NCBI GenBank assembly: GCA_030704615.1
Contig: CM060732.1
Coordinates: 43,693,053 to 43,757,052 of the forward strand
Direction of reading: 5' to 3'
Length of the DNA: 64,000 nt
Source of the DNA: Takakia lepidozioides
Taxonomy: Eukaryota > Streptophyta > Takakiopsida > Takakiales > Takakiaceae
Shown piece after piece: positions 37,092 through 49,469 of this stretch; position 1 is the stretch's first letter; each line of letters starts with the position of its first letter. Made by a program: the position numbers and the translations under genes. Below the pieces are notes generated by a model. The model searched no databases. It was not told the origin of the DNA and saw nothing but the letters and a program-made list of their open reading frames with translations.

Positions 37092-39207
37092 TCAGCAATA
37101 GGCATGTTCAACTATCCACGAGTCACCTTTTGCTTGTGCAAGAGATGGATAGAACTCGTCATTGCTCAGTAGATGTCCAGGAGGGGTGCCCATCACTGCT
37201 CTAGTCATGGAAGCCAAGTTGTTCTCGCTCTCCTCGGTCAGGAGTGTGCTACCACCATGCTCAGTCAAATTTGAAGCTGGGCTCCCATTTTCTAAGTTCA
37301 TGGAACCCGAATGTATAGTCGAGCCAGCTGCAGCCCTTTCTAGCAATTCAAGGCAAAGCCTAAGCCGATTGTGATCTCCTTTGATGGCACTGGTGTAACC
37401 TCCACTAGTCAGGATATCGGTTGCCACGGTCTGCACTATATCAATTGCTGTCACCCCACCAGGGGTGCGGATATACGGGTCAGCATGGTTGTCCAATAGC
37501 ACCGCTATCATTTCTGGGTCGGCAAGTTCTGCCGCCATGTGCAGTGGCGTGCGGCCATCTGAACCATGCAAATTGACATCAGCTGCACCAAGCTCTAGCA
37601 ATGTCCTCACCACTTTTCTGTTTCATTTGCACAGGACAATAACATGTCAGGCTACACACGTTACCAAAGGGCATTCGAAATGAAAGCTTCTACTGACAAC
37701 AATCACCATAATTCTTCCAATCTCACTTCTCTCCTCTCAATTCTTTCATCACAAGGAAAGGTATACTACTTAAGATTGGTATTGGGAGGCAGAAAAGGAT
37801 CCAATTCAATGATGGAAGGAGTTGGGAAGAAACCTAGACAGCGAGACAGAGACAGTACCTTATCCTAGGTCCCTCCTCTTCCTTTAGGAAAACATCCCCC
37901 ACCCTTCAAAAGAATCGAAGTAAAACCTTCCCTTCTGCCCATCTTTCTACCCCAATGTGACACCACCTGATAACCCGTTCTAAGTTCATGGTGCATTCTC
38001 ACCACACTGATTTGATGGTTGTCACACAATTGGTTTCATCAGACTAAACCTTCCATGCTGGACTGTGAAGCATGTGAGATCACATCACTACATAGTCTAT
38101 AGTAAGAGTGCTTGCCTGCTGCAATTGCCCACAGCATAGTGAAGGGCCAATGCCTTGTCAAGGTTGAGCCCCTCCCCCATGACCATCATCTTTACAAGCT
38201 CCACATCTGACGAATCAAGAGCCTTCTGCATTCGCTTAGTCCGCTGCTCAGTCAATCCAGTGATTGAGCGTGCACAGTCGAATCCGTACCCCGTCTTCTC
38301 TCGTATGCTCTCAATCTCCACAACCACCTCAGCTGGCAAATGCTTCTGCAATATCTCAAACGATAGACCTGACTTCGCCACTAGGTTTGAACACAATGTC
38401 CACAAGTGCAGCCCATCTTGCTTCTTTGCTGCCACCAAAATGCGCATCACATCTTCAATGGAAGCCTTCTCTGCCATGGCTGCCAAGTGTTTCTGCCAGA
38501 GAAAGGAGTTGAATGAGTTTGAAATTGACAGTCACATTTTGGGTTGAGTATTGTATGGCCTGGTAATAAACAGTTGCTAAATCTTGGAGTGAATACACAA
38601 CAAAATGTTCTCAACAGCAGAAAAATAACCTCAGATACTTGTTGTGGCATACCTGACCTAGCAGAGCTAACAGAGTAAGATGCGCTGCACCCCAAACGAG
38701 AGAAAGGGAAAAAGAGAGAGGCGTGAGAGGTTTGAGAGTACGAATGCTCACAAATCAGAAGTCTTCACTGACCTGAGTGAGAGTAGAGAGCTGGTCTACA
38801 CCAAAGAAGTGTGCGGCATTCAGGGTATCAAGCGCAAATTCAACAGCCGCAGCACAGTGTGTGTGCCAGCAGGTCTTCTCCTTGCAAGCACTTGAGCTTT
38901 TCTGGGAAAAACTTGAAAGATTGCCACTATAGAGAAACTGAAGCAACAACATAAAGACATCATAGCCCACAATCCCAACCGGGATGACCAGTGGTGTGGT
39001 GGGGCGCGGTTGGGCGGCGTTGTGTAATTGAGCATCTCCACAAAATATCATCCGAAAGAAAGGGCTGCGGGCCGCCAGCACGCATCGGTGTGCATGCACA
39101 TGGCGGCCTTCCACAGAAAATGTCACGTCACTGAAGGCTTGGCCATTGGCCAGGAGGCTCAAGAGATCTGTCGATAATGACTTCAGTGGTGATTCCTCCT
39201 GATTCAT
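37092..39207 (-). CDS. BOP: BLADE-ON-PETIOLE-type BTB-ankyrin protein (NPR1 family)
   Basis: Three exons (39207-38773, 38492-38116, 37617-37092) give 445 residues. BTB/POZ domain: about 20-140 (QAFSDVTFSVEGRHVHAHRC, FLYSGNLS), with a BOP/NPR1 zinc-type C-WHTHC at 113-118. Then KASIEDVMRILVAAKKQ, the ALDSSDVELVKMMVMGEGLN segment, and ankyrin repeats (LLELGAADVN, DGRTPLHMAAELADPEMIAV, LLDNHADPYIRTPGGVTAID). BOP proteins work with TGA bZIP factors and as cullin-3 adaptors at organ boundaries. In Physcomitrium they are targets of miR534a. The first intron is GT-AG; the second starts with GC (AG-GCAAGC). The C-terminus after about residue 390 is divergent. The stop at 37092 is the first in frame, but a further splice cannot be excluded. 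Confidence 0.92.
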
Positions 39208-40032
39208 TGAGCTGTCATGATTTTACTGCACAGCAAAGACTGTCCTAACTGAACAGAGCCTCACTTTCTCAATCCTGTTGTTGTCCCACCACTGTGACGG
39301 ATCTGAGAAGAACTCATGCCGAACATATCACTTGGCCTACATGCAAAAACACAAAAAGTGGTTAGATCAGAATAACTTCCTAAAAATACAAGTCAGGAAG
39401 TGTACATGCATTTCCTCAAACTCAAGGTGTTTGCCTGCTATGGAGTTCCTTTGAACGAAGGACTTGTTAGCCGGACTGAAGACTAGGTGAACCTAACGTC
39501 ATCTTGTGAAGCATCGCAGTTCTGTACTCTCTACCCCTACAAACATCCAAAGGCGTAGCAACTACCCCGAAACTACAGTTCAACTTAAGAGATTCTCTAA
39601 GGTGGAGAGCCTCATGTACATATGCCAACAAGGCATAATTAGGCAGTAGTAACGGCCCCGGATTTTGTAGTGAACAGGACAGTGGAAACAGATAGGATCT
39701 TCAGTCTCAATTTCCCACCTATCTTGTCTAAGACAAGGAGGGCAGAGGCGTCTGGCATGGTGCAAATTACCCCATCTGTAACTACTGGGGGTGGGGGGGG
39801 CCCAGAGATTGCAACCTTGTCTGAAAGATTGTGAAGCTCAACTATGGCCTCGAGTTCAAGGATTATGCAGAAAAATTCAGCATATAGATCTGTAAGGGTG
39901 TCGATTGACAATCCCCAAGCACACCTTGAGGTTCAAGTTTTTGCAGTCCACAGGAAATAGGGACCCCAGGAGGCCAAAAATCACAGCTGTAGAGAGCGGA
40001 GGAAGCAACAACCAAGTAAAAGAGCCAATTTT
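39208..40032 (-). promoter_or_regulatory. Upstream region of the BOP gene
   Basis: This should contain the 5' UTR and proximal promoter, read right to left. A possible leader intron acceptor (TGCATGTAG on the minus strand near 39340) is speculative. The open frame at 39639-39911 (-) joins LINE-like sequence further right and may be element-derived. No defined promoter motif can be supported. Confidence 0.3.
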
Positions 40033-40380
40033 TCATTGCACGTCGACGAGGATGAATTTGTTCACATTTCCCTTGGAGACACAGAGTGGCAGCATTGCCC
40101 TCTGTTGGTCTGACCATACTTGCATCTGATTTTGGGGATTGAATAACCATTCACAGAGATGTGTGAGATTTGGCCACTTAAAATCATGGTTGTTGTAGAG
40201 AAATCTCTTATCAGCAAGGCCATTGAAAACCATTATCTTGGTTTTGGTGAGGTTGACATGCAGCCCATGGTGAGCCAGCAGGACAAAAAGCGATTTGTTT
40301 GTTGTGCAGGAAGCCCAAAGGACCCAAGTGACACAAGTAGGAGACCTCAGAAGAACTACAGAAAACAAAAGACATGTCAA
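40033..40380 (-). pseudogene. LINE reverse-transcriptase fragment
   Basis: The minus strand reads LFVLLAHHGLHVNLTKTKIM then VFNG, the widely conserved segment of non-LTR reverse transcriptases after the catalytic box (x-N-x-x-K-T-K-x-x-V-F). It is followed by DKRFLYNNHDFKW, where such elements have the YLG strand. Similarity fades further left toward 39863. It is a short dead fragment upstream of BOP. Confidence 0.65.
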
Positions 40381-42840
40381 AGCTCAGACATTACATAAGG
40401 TCAATGTCCTCATGCAGGTAAGCTGCTAAGCATGCAAAGCTAAGGGCCTCTGCCAGGGATGGGGTATCTCTACATAAACTGAGAATGGACACTGAGAATA
40501 TGTGACTAGTCTTCAATGGAGACAGTCTACTTCCACTTACAACGCCCTAAGCGCCACAATCGCAAAGGCTGGAAGTGACGGGAGGGGGATGGAAGCCACT
40601 AGAATATTGGGGGGATTTTGCTAGCTATGATGTGTGCTTGTTTTGCAGTGCTAAAAAGATCAGACTCTCTCCAGTCACAGACCTGGCCGTATTCCTAAAA
40701 ATTCAATGCAAGAGAATAATCATGCATCTGAGCAATGAAGGGAAATGAGAAAATTCTTCAGTGCGAAAGAGATACTAAACCTAAGGGCTGCCATTGACAT
40801 TGTACTAGCAAGCATGATGCACGTATCACACCATTCTTTTTATCTAAAACTCTTCCTGGTTTTAATGTTTTAAAAATACAAAGAAGATGTAGAGGAAAGT
40901 TTGATGCACAGACGTCTTCCAGCCCAGTTAGTCAGTTTTCATCTTCCTACTTACAAAGACAGCTAAATATCAGCAACAGCTATTCCTCGAGCCAGCCACT
41001 TTTGTGGATTAATGCCTGCCAAGAGCTGGGGCATCAACTGTATAGAGCATCACTCTTACAGTAACATTCCTTGCAACGATACTTTTCACAGTAGCATACG
41101 GTTTGCCCAGCCAATACTGTCCATGATATCGAATGTGACACACAAGAAGGCGAATATGAGACCAGACACAGCGTGAATCCGACTTGGACAATACACGGCT
41201 ACGAAGACACTAGAGGATCGAAGGAGAAAATCCAGTCCAAACCGAACCAGGAACATCGTTCCGAGTTTAAAGGTGCAGGCCGGAACTCACTCCCGGAGAA
41301 AGGCCATATGAATGGATTACAACGAGGCGATGAGACAGTGGAAGCTCGGATAGATATATACCGGGAGAGGCTCAAACTCGCCAGACGGAATGCAAACTGG
41401 AGATTGCAGAGTCCAAGGTGTCATTCCAAGCCACCTGTTTTGCGCTTTCATCCCCACACTCTCCTTCCAAAACACTCCGCCAGCGCCAACCTCTCTCACC
41501 AGTCTCTTCTCCTTCGTGTCTCCCTCTGCTCGCCCTCTTTTTCAAACGCACTCACATAACACCACACGCACACACACACACACACACTCTCTCTCTCCGA
41601 TGCTCTTGAGCATCTCAGCCGATCTAACCTTACAGGCACTAGCAGTGCAAGCCCTTCGTAGGACCCTTGTGTGAGCCTGGTACGAAGCAACCACAACTCA
41701 CCAATCTCTCTCTCGCAATGGGACACACTGAGGGAAGGGGATCAGCTTGTGGGGTGCAGAGTCAAAAACCAAAGGTAAAGCCTGCCCGAAGGCTCTGACA
41801 ACAATCTCCACCCTTCTCGGAAAACGGTCCGTGGCACTTGTTACTGTTCTGCGTCCTCCTTCCCAACACACCCACTACTTGGATAAACCTTTTCCCAAAA
41901 CCAACACTTCGATCCACCTAACCTCCACCTTAGTCAAATCCTAAATTAAGTCCAAGTCCTTAATCTCCCCTCGGTCCAAGTCAAAGCATCATAAGAATGA
42001 TCACTAGTCTGTAGAGAGTCGGATTCTCGGAGCTATAATGGAGGACTTAGTGAGGGAGGACTCCCAGTGCCCCCAACTCACTTCCTCTGGATCATACTTA
42101 AGCTACAGGACATGCTAACCAAACCCACCTCCCAGCAATCCTGATGCCAGAACCCATCTGCTAATTTTGGTGATGAGGAATGCATTTAACTTAGCTCCCC
42201 ACTGCTGATGCGAGCAAGCGCAGGTAATATGCAAGGTGGGTGGAGAGCGAGCAGCAGGTGTACTATGCGGCATCCATCATTTGCTGCTGTCCTGCTGCCA
42301 TTGTGGATACTAGATACCACCATCCTACTGCAAAGACACCAGTTAGGACAGTATCCCCTTGTGTTATTTCCTTGGATATGTAGCCCCTATACGTCACATT
42401 TCATGGCCAACATCACACGCATGTTTGTCCTGTCACTAATGCTTTTGATGCATATTCTAAAACTTTCACCTTTCCCTCTGGAACTCAGGCTGCTATATGA
42501 TAGCCTAGATAGCTGTTCTTTTTCTTTTTTTTCTTAATTTCTTGTGGAGGGAATTCAAATTTTTTTATTGTGGGAATGTTTTGAACCAATAGTTTGCTCC
42601 CCTCTATTGAATGAATGAGTAGGGGGAGAGGAATCAACCAGGGAACAATGAGTGCTGGGCTCACTTATGGGTGCATTCAAAGACCAAGAATCAATTGTGA
42701 AACTTGCGCCGCATTGCTTCTGACCATCCAAGCTGTAAATATCCAAATTGGGTGAGTTTTAGCATTACAAGGAAACTCCAATCAGACCACATCTGACTCA
42801 AGGTACTCCATTTGCAATCAAGCTTTTTGTCTTTTTTTTT
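40381..42840. other. Non-genic interval with microsatellites
   Basis: No supported gene. 41440-41620 is strongly C/T-rich and contains (CA)n followed by (CT)n at about 41562-41599. The remainder shows no domain or RNA gene. Open frames over the C/T-rich tract encode Ser/Pro/Thr/His-rich low-complexity sequence only. Confidence 0.4.
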
Positions 42841-42915
42841 TTTTACTACTTTTTTCCCAATAGTAATTTCTCCATGGCCTCTGTCCCCTGTTTATTTTTA
42901 AAAATGAAGAGATGA
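42841..42915 (+). repeat. Possible LINE 3' end
   Basis: The sequence ATGGCCTCTGTCCCCTGTTTA followed by an A-rich run resembles the ends at 15805-15860 and 29060-29100 (TCTGTCCCCTTT or TCCGTCCCCTTTG, then A/T-rich tail). This suggests a heavily 5'-truncated copy. It is short, so chance is not excluded. Confidence 0.35.
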
Positions 42916-45900
42916 TGACCTTGAAAGTTAACGTAAACAAGAAAAGAAAATTGACCTTTTTCTTCCAAAAAATGTTTTTTGACTGTTGACTCCTGCCGAA
43001 ACGAGCATAACTCATGGTTACGGTGTCACTTCACCCCGAATGGCTACTACCTTTCTGTTCGTTGTTTGCGTAAATAAGAGCCTCTTCCCTTGAGGGTATT
43101 GTCCCCTTTCGGGGGTGGGCTGTACAAACCTACCTACAGTCCATTGGTCACTTTCAATTTTGCGGGTGAGTGTCGCAAGAGATGCGAATGATGTAAAACA
43201 GAGGCCCCGGCGCGGACAAAATTATTTGGTAGGTCAAGTTGTCGTTTCGGAGTATCTATACCTCTCCCCATACCCTATAATGAGGGGGTGGTTGTCGAGA
43301 AAGTGGAGGATGAGTAGAGCATATTCCTCAAATTTCTGGTGCAGTTAACTATCGGGAAAAAAGTGAACTAGAACATATATGGTAAAGGGAAAAAAACTAA
43401 AACCCTTATAAGCCCGAAGGCTGCCATGACGCCTAAGTTACACAAACAGAGAACCGCGGTAGAGATTGTTTGTCTATCATTGTATATTTTTTGAGGTAAG
43501 CTAAAAGGGACCGAGTCGTCGCCGAACAAATAACCATGACAGGAGGCCACAACAGGCTTACAACCTGGTAGTAAACCAATTTGTAAGCCTTCCCAGATTT
43601 TTACACCATCCATTGAGGAACCCACCAACTGTTATCCATGTCATCAAAGCAAAGGAAGTTTATTGTTGTAGTGTTGACTATCCTACCTTCCCCCATCTAC
43701 TCATCTAAAAAGAGGCGTCTCCACAAGGACCCCTGAGCTCATATTCTGAAGAAACAAAGATAAAAACAAAAACAAAAACAAAAACATATAATAATAATAA
43801 TAATATTTTTTGGATAATAATAATAACCTTTAGGAACAGAGCCATGGAAAAAAAAAAAAAAAAAAGAGCCATGAGGCTTGCACATTCTACAGCATAATCC
43901 ACCTTCGGGATTTCTCAAATGCATGTTTCTCAAGGTCGGGTATATGATGTAACAAAGAAAGTGGTCGGATCGGACCGGATTTATGATTGACAAGAACGAA
44001 GTGATCATAGGAAGAAAAAAAGCAAAGACTAAATTGTTCAAATATTTTTCTGATTAAAAAAAGAACAAAAGTGACAATTGTTTGTCTATATTGACTCAGG
44101 CTATTTTATTGAGGTATCTTACTGTATGTATTATAGATAGGTATCTAGGTTTTGGCCGTAGATCTGGCACTTGCGCCAGACACATGGCAGGCGGACGCAA
44201 GGGCATGTGGATATATGTATGGGCATAGGAGCATGGGGTGGGGCCCATGTATGTACCATGGGCCAGCGCATGGGGCATGCCCATTGAAGGCAGCGTACGG
44301 GACGTAACCGACCACCGTCCCCAGACGGACGGCGTCGGCGACCTTGCCGGCGGTTACTGCTCGACGCCGCGTCACGCGGCACCTGAGCTATCGCCAACCG
44401 GAAAATCCCGACGGTCCCCGGTGGCGAAACTCGGGGGTCAGACCGCACGGGCTCACGGGTTGAGGCACGGTTAGTGAGTGGCGAAGGTACTAACGGAACG
44501 GCCCCACTCGCTTGGCAAGTTACTAACAGCCCCCCCAGTCACTGAAACGGTACCCTGCTCTTCTTGTGAAGGGGCCTGCTGACGTGGATTATCATCACAA
44601 CCTAGATACCCCCCCCCCTTAACAAATCAACACACTATGATATTATGTTAATTTTACCGTTCGGACTCATCAAACAAAAGTGTGAACATTGCACGGCCGG
44701 GGCCGCAAACAATGGGTCTTAAGCCTCAATCCAACAAATGCGGGGGTCGAATAAATGACACGGAAAACACTCTCTACACTTATCTATTGGTCTTTTATTT
44801 TTCTCGATGGTCCGGCGTTTCGATGCGGTGTTTACGCCGTCGGTGTTGCACAATCCGATTAGTGGGAATGTAAGATTGACGATGATGGTCATATGGAGTA
44901 CCGTTACCGGACACTTGGGGGTGGGGGTAGTGTACTTGAGGAGTTGATAATAGAGAGTCAACAGTTGTACCCCCATATTTGAAGTACCCCTTGTCCTCTG
45001 CACCCCCACAAGCAAAAATGGTCCACAATCATCGTCATTGTTTCCTATTCGATACTGACTAGGACTGCCAAGCTTTTGACTCATGTATGACGCTCCACAG
45101 CCCAAGCCCAGGACGGTGTGGCGGTAGGTCCAGTCAGGTTTGGAAGGTGGGTTTTGAGCCTTCCTACCATGCCTGCTTCATGCAGCCTCATATTGTACTG
45201 CTCCCTTCTTCTCTTCTTCACTTTTCTTTTTTGAAGAGGACCTCTGAAATTTGATTGAAGATAGTGACTATCTCTCACTAGTGTTCTTTCGCTTTGTCTT
45301 TCTTTCGTTTGGTTACTCCTCTTGTAAGCCTCACAAAGTTCCCCAACTGAAAGAGAGACCCTCTCATGCCCGACCCACTCCCCACACTCGGATGTTACCA
45401 TTTGTGTAGCTTTTAGATGATTCTTACAGTATCTCTTAACCGCTAATGTTCATGACCCAAGGTCACTTTTTTTGCCGTATCGTTGCAAAGCCCTTGATCT
45501 ATGGAACTGAACCACTGAATTATGTTGCTAACTACAACTGCTCTTGAACATAAAATTTCAGGGAGATTCACACGTGGACTTCAAAATAGTAAGTATAGTT
45601 TTGTGAGCTGTAACTTGGAGTTTAACTTTGTTATAGGCCCTAAAAAATTCACAACCCCCAAGAAAATTTCCTAAATGGAAATCCCATCATATAAAATTCA
45701 CATAGAATCTGATTATCATGTTTTCCACCTATCCTTAGAATTTCAGAATTTTTGGGCAAGTTCTTGGGATGTCTCCTTTGCAGTTGTGATCTACAAATTG
45801 CCATCTTAGGCATGTGGTCATCCTTCTCATATAAAAACAATGAAAACAATGTTTTTGATCTACATAATGTTTGCGGTGAAAAGGTTGTCTCCTAGATGGG

Positions 45901-46549
45901 AACTTTGGACTAAAATGTGCATAAATTGTAAAGAACCATAGTTATTGGGGTTGCCCCTTCTCAATCTCCAATTTCATAGCAGCCCTTTGTTTGTGGGGGC
46001 TCGTCCACCAATAACCCCTGTGAGTGAGGTCGGGTTACCTCACCCCTTGCCTACCTGTGACACCTTGGCATGGCGTGCCAAGCAGGAGTACCCGCTAGCT
46101 CTGGCAACCCACGTTGAGGCATGGGGCACAAAATCTCTCATTATATTTTGATGTTGTTTGGACTTTGAGCAGCCATAACTTTGTCCCATTTTGATTAACG
46201 AAGCTCGTTGCGCGAGTAGGTGGTGTTGGAAAGTCCTCAATTGGGATTAGAATTTTCTTGTTAAGGTTCTTCAGTCAAACCTACATTCAAGGAGTTATAA
46301 AAAGGTGCAACCTAGAACGGGTTGTGTAGGTCATTAGGGGATTGAGATGGTTGGTACCAATGTTGACAAGATCACATCCGGATCTCTATCCAAGTCACAA
46401 GACCTAATCTGCCATATCTCAAAAATCTACGAACCTACTAGAGATTTGTGCATACACGACTCAACATTGGACGCAACTTGCCTCGAAAAAGATGCAAACC
46501 TAGGTGCAACTTGGGTCATGGCGCCTCAATGCATTCATGCATCGGTTTC
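42916..46549. other. Non-genic interval with a GC-rich patch
   Basis: No supported gene. 43760-43870 holds (AAAAAC)n, (AAT)n and a poly-A run. 44260-44560 is unusually GC-rich for this window and is described separately. 45550-46340 is ordinary sequence with a small hairpin GAGGTCGGGTTACCTC near 46026. Nothing else was recognised. Confidence 0.4.
44260..44560. other. GC-rich, CpG-dense island
   Basis: About 300 bases rich in CG dinucleotides, with short dyads such as CGACGCCGCGTCACGCGGC. No conserved reading frame, rRNA or tRNA could be identified. It stands out against AT-rich neighbours on both sides. It could be a CpG island of an unseen first exon, a piece of an unrelated repeat, or inserted DNA. 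Confidence 0.4.
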
Positions 46550-46559
46550 AATTCAACTC

Positions 46560-47160
46560 AACTTATACACATACAAAACTAGAAAGATTCAATAAATGGG
46601 CATCAATGGAACTAAGCTTACATAAATGTGCTATCGCGACGATCAGCCATCATACCAAATACAACACACAAACCCTATCAAGAATACTGAATAACATTGT
46701 TTTATACAAAAAAACTCCTCTCACAAGCATCTGCCCTATTGAATTCGCTAGCCACAATGCGCCAAAAGTTATTTATTCTCGACACAGTACTCAACTTCTA
46801 TACAATATTCTTTTCATGCGGCGTCATTCTCTATCCGGACATAAACACACTAGATAGAATCATTATACGACTATCCAAACAAATATGTGATCTTTCAAAA
46901 GGCTCAAATAACACCCCCAATGCACTAGTACAACTACCCCGGAGCCTCTATGATATTGGTACTACAACCTTTGTTGTGGCCTACACCAGAACGTTGGGAA
47001 CGCAGCTGCATGAAGCTCTAAATGATGTTGGTAAACTGAGGAATATTTATCAATGACTCCTTAAGCATGTTGCCTCTTTCAATTTTGTGGCTTAGCAAAT
47101 TTACCAGCTATCAACCCCATTGCATGCACTCGCTCCCCAATCACAAGGACTCTCTTGATA
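46560..47160 (+). pseudogene. RT thumb/connection of the composite element
   Basis: ERFNKWASMELSLHKCAI matches the post-catalytic segment of non-LTR RTs (F-x-x-W-S-x-x-x-x-L-x-x-x-K-C). After a frame change come AMRQKLFILDTVLNF-type sequence, YPDINTLDRIIIRLSKQICDL and the C-terminal RT phrase TPNALVQLPRSLYDIG, ending HEALNDVGKLRNIYQ. LACTRSPITRTLLILK follows in another frame. The catalytic YADD lies outside the preserved part, so this copy is 5'-truncated. Confidence 0.7.
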
Positions 47161-47308
47161 CTCAAGCATATGCATATTACTCTGGACACTGCTACCCACA
47201 ATTCAGCTTCATTGTACATCCCTAGAAAATGCTTGGGACACAAACCCATAAATTCATCTCTTCAACCCTGGCAACATATCCCATAAATAAACCACTCTAA
47301 AATTCTTT

Positions 47309-47875
47309 ATGCAATTTAACATCACCACATTCAGACAACTTACATATGCTAATGGCACTAGACTTATTGACCCACATGTTTTTCAACTAAAATACCCCAA
47401 ACCACCATCACGCTCCCAACATATTAGTTTGCAACACCTCCAAATACTATTATGTTTTCCCACCCCTGCATGCCTAACACACACATGTCCAAGACAATGT
47501 AATTCATCGCCCCACCATCCGTATGAGCTGCTCCCTCAATATTCATCGAGACCTACACAAAACCAAATCCAATCACTATTTCATGGCTCCATGGAGCCAC
47601 ATGTGTCAAAACTCTGTATAATTGTCAATGGAAGGGAACAACTCCCAAACAATATACCACCCGGGAAAACAATGATCATCTTTTTAGCACCCATGGAAAC
47701 CCCAATCTTCACCATAATATTCAAATGGTTACCGAACACCACCGATGGATCAATATCCACTACTTGTCGCATATTCATACCCAACACACAGACGAACCAC
47801 AAACTAACGATAGACGCTTCATTAGTCCGCCAAGAATATAATCCCAAATCTGCACATCTCTATAGCGGAATGTAA
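47309..47875 (+). pseudogene. Unknown segment of the composite element
   Basis: An open frame of 188 codons has no domain I recognise. It contains a Cys/His cluster (CLTHTCPRQCNSSPHHP) that could bind metal, and an Ile/Phe-rich stretch KTMIIFLAPMETPIFTIIFK. Codon and base composition (C- and A-rich plus strand) match the flanking element pieces. It lies between RT and the PCIF1-like part, so it is presumably part of the same polyprotein. Confidence 0.55.
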
Positions 47876-47991
47876 CTCAGATAAAGACATTATGAAATCT
47901 CAACCCCACATTCACACTTATCAAAATAACTTGGCGCAAAATATGGACCACTAGGGTACTACATTGATAGCATAACCCTCCAAAGATTGGA

Positions 47992-48879
47992 GTGGTTATG
48001 GGAAAGGTTTCATTCCAACCCACTCCACTTGACAAACCCACATATGCCGTCAACATTTGCAATATACGTCTCCAGACTCATCCAGCGCTACGCACAAGAC
48101 CTACCACAAAAAACCCCAACAACTCAAACAAACTTTCACATGCTGCACACTCCTATTCAACTTTCCCCGCGCTCCTTCTAGATCACTTCCTCACCACGGA
48201 GCTACAACTCACTCACTCATACTACTCTAACCCTCTCACATGCCTACTGGGTTTGTCTACTTATTGCAGTTTATATGACATTGATCAACATTTCGGATCC
48301 CTAGGGACTGCAAGGTCCCACCAGTGGCAGGGGCAAGGATTTGCACACCCTCCCAACGCTGCTGCCGCTACTAATGCGCTTCATTGGGCATGCATTGCTG
48401 CACATATGTCTCCAGAGTCATTCACCATCTTATTTATTCCTAATACTAACCATACCAACTCTAAACACCCAATACTAAGCGACCCCCCTAGAATATTTAC
48501 GTCAGCTACATTTGAAGCTCACTCGATCATTTATCAACCCCCACCACCGTGGCACAATTACATGAAATACACAGAATCGTTACTAACTAAACTGGTATGT
48601 GTACACCACTTACAAAATCCTCAAATACCTACCACTTTCCACCATCAATTAGACCGGATTCTAAAAAAGTTATTTGGTCACACAGCCACGGTCCACGTGC
48701 CCACTCAGACACCCAACACATACCCCCGGAACAACCCGGACAAACCATGGAGACATGTGACCCCCAGGGCTCTCTGGGCTGCGAGACAAAAAACCTTTGT
48801 TATACCACTTCCAAATTTCACGGAACCAACAACCTTGAAATTCCCACCACAAAAATGCTTATATATGGATAGCTCCTAA
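47992..48879 (+). pseudogene. PCIF1-like (methyltransferase-like) segment of the element
   Basis: The open frame includes DIDQHFGSLGTARSHQWQGQ, GFAHPPNAAAATNALHWA, SPESFTILFIPN and, after a spacer, LVCVHHLQNP. The order FGSLG, G-x-F-x-x-PP, SF-x-x-x-FIP and a late LQN recalls the PCIF1 methyltransferase core, the family of the cap-adjacent m6Am writer. The catalytic NPPF box reads AHPP here, so activity is doubtful or the family differs. The frame then runs into RNase H (KCLYMDSS). The identity is inference by eye and needs a profile search. Confidence 0.5.
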
Positions 48880-49245
48880 AAGAGGCCCAGGTGGGTTATG
48901 GCATGTACTTGGTTGGCACCAACTCCATTGACATATAGCCATCTCCCTGGTCGCCAAAATATCTTGCGAATAGAGCTTATGGCTATACATGATGCCCTGA
49001 AATCTCTCCCCTACCAATCTACTTCAACATACTATTTATTTATAGACAATTAGCTTGGTCTCCCTATACCTTCTCACCAACCAAATCTGAAAGTCATCTT
49101 TACAGATCCATCATCATAATATTACACTTATGAAAATAATTGTCGATGTTGTATCCTCTTTACCGCTGCAAATCCATATATATAAAGTTCCGATCTCATA
49201 TAGATATAACAGGTAATGACATAGCAGACCAGCTGACTCAACTTG
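48840..49245 (+). pseudogene. RNase H domain of the composite element
   Basis: Across three frames the RNase H landmarks appear in order: CLYMDSS (first Asp, canonical YTDGS), PGRQNILRIELMAIHDAL (Glu helix), YYLFIDN (second Asp), and YIKFRSHIDITGNDIADQLT (His and last Asp). All four catalytic acids are still spelled out, although stops and frame changes separate them. RNase H in these elements removes the RNA strand during reverse transcription. Confidence 0.75.
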
Positions 49246-49469
49246 GTATCATTCAACCAATCACCAACCCCTCGACCAACCCTATCCATCGGTTGCACAC
49301 ATACCCGTTTTGGCTCATATCAACAAAGGGCTAGATTCCCGACCAGAGCACCTACACGGAACTTGCACACGTACATTCAACGTGAACCAAATAACTCATA
49401 CAGGAATCCCGCACCTACACAAATTCCTACATATCTAAGTGGGTCTCGTCCCCCCATCTGCTACATAGT

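Noticed and set aside
38264-38547. Plus-strand open frames across the BOP exon
   Set aside because: They are antisense shadows of the BOP coding exon 38116-38492.
41390-41674. Open frames over the CA/CT microsatellite
   Set aside because: They encode low-complexity His/Thr/Ser/Pro runs from simple repeats, with no start context or homology.
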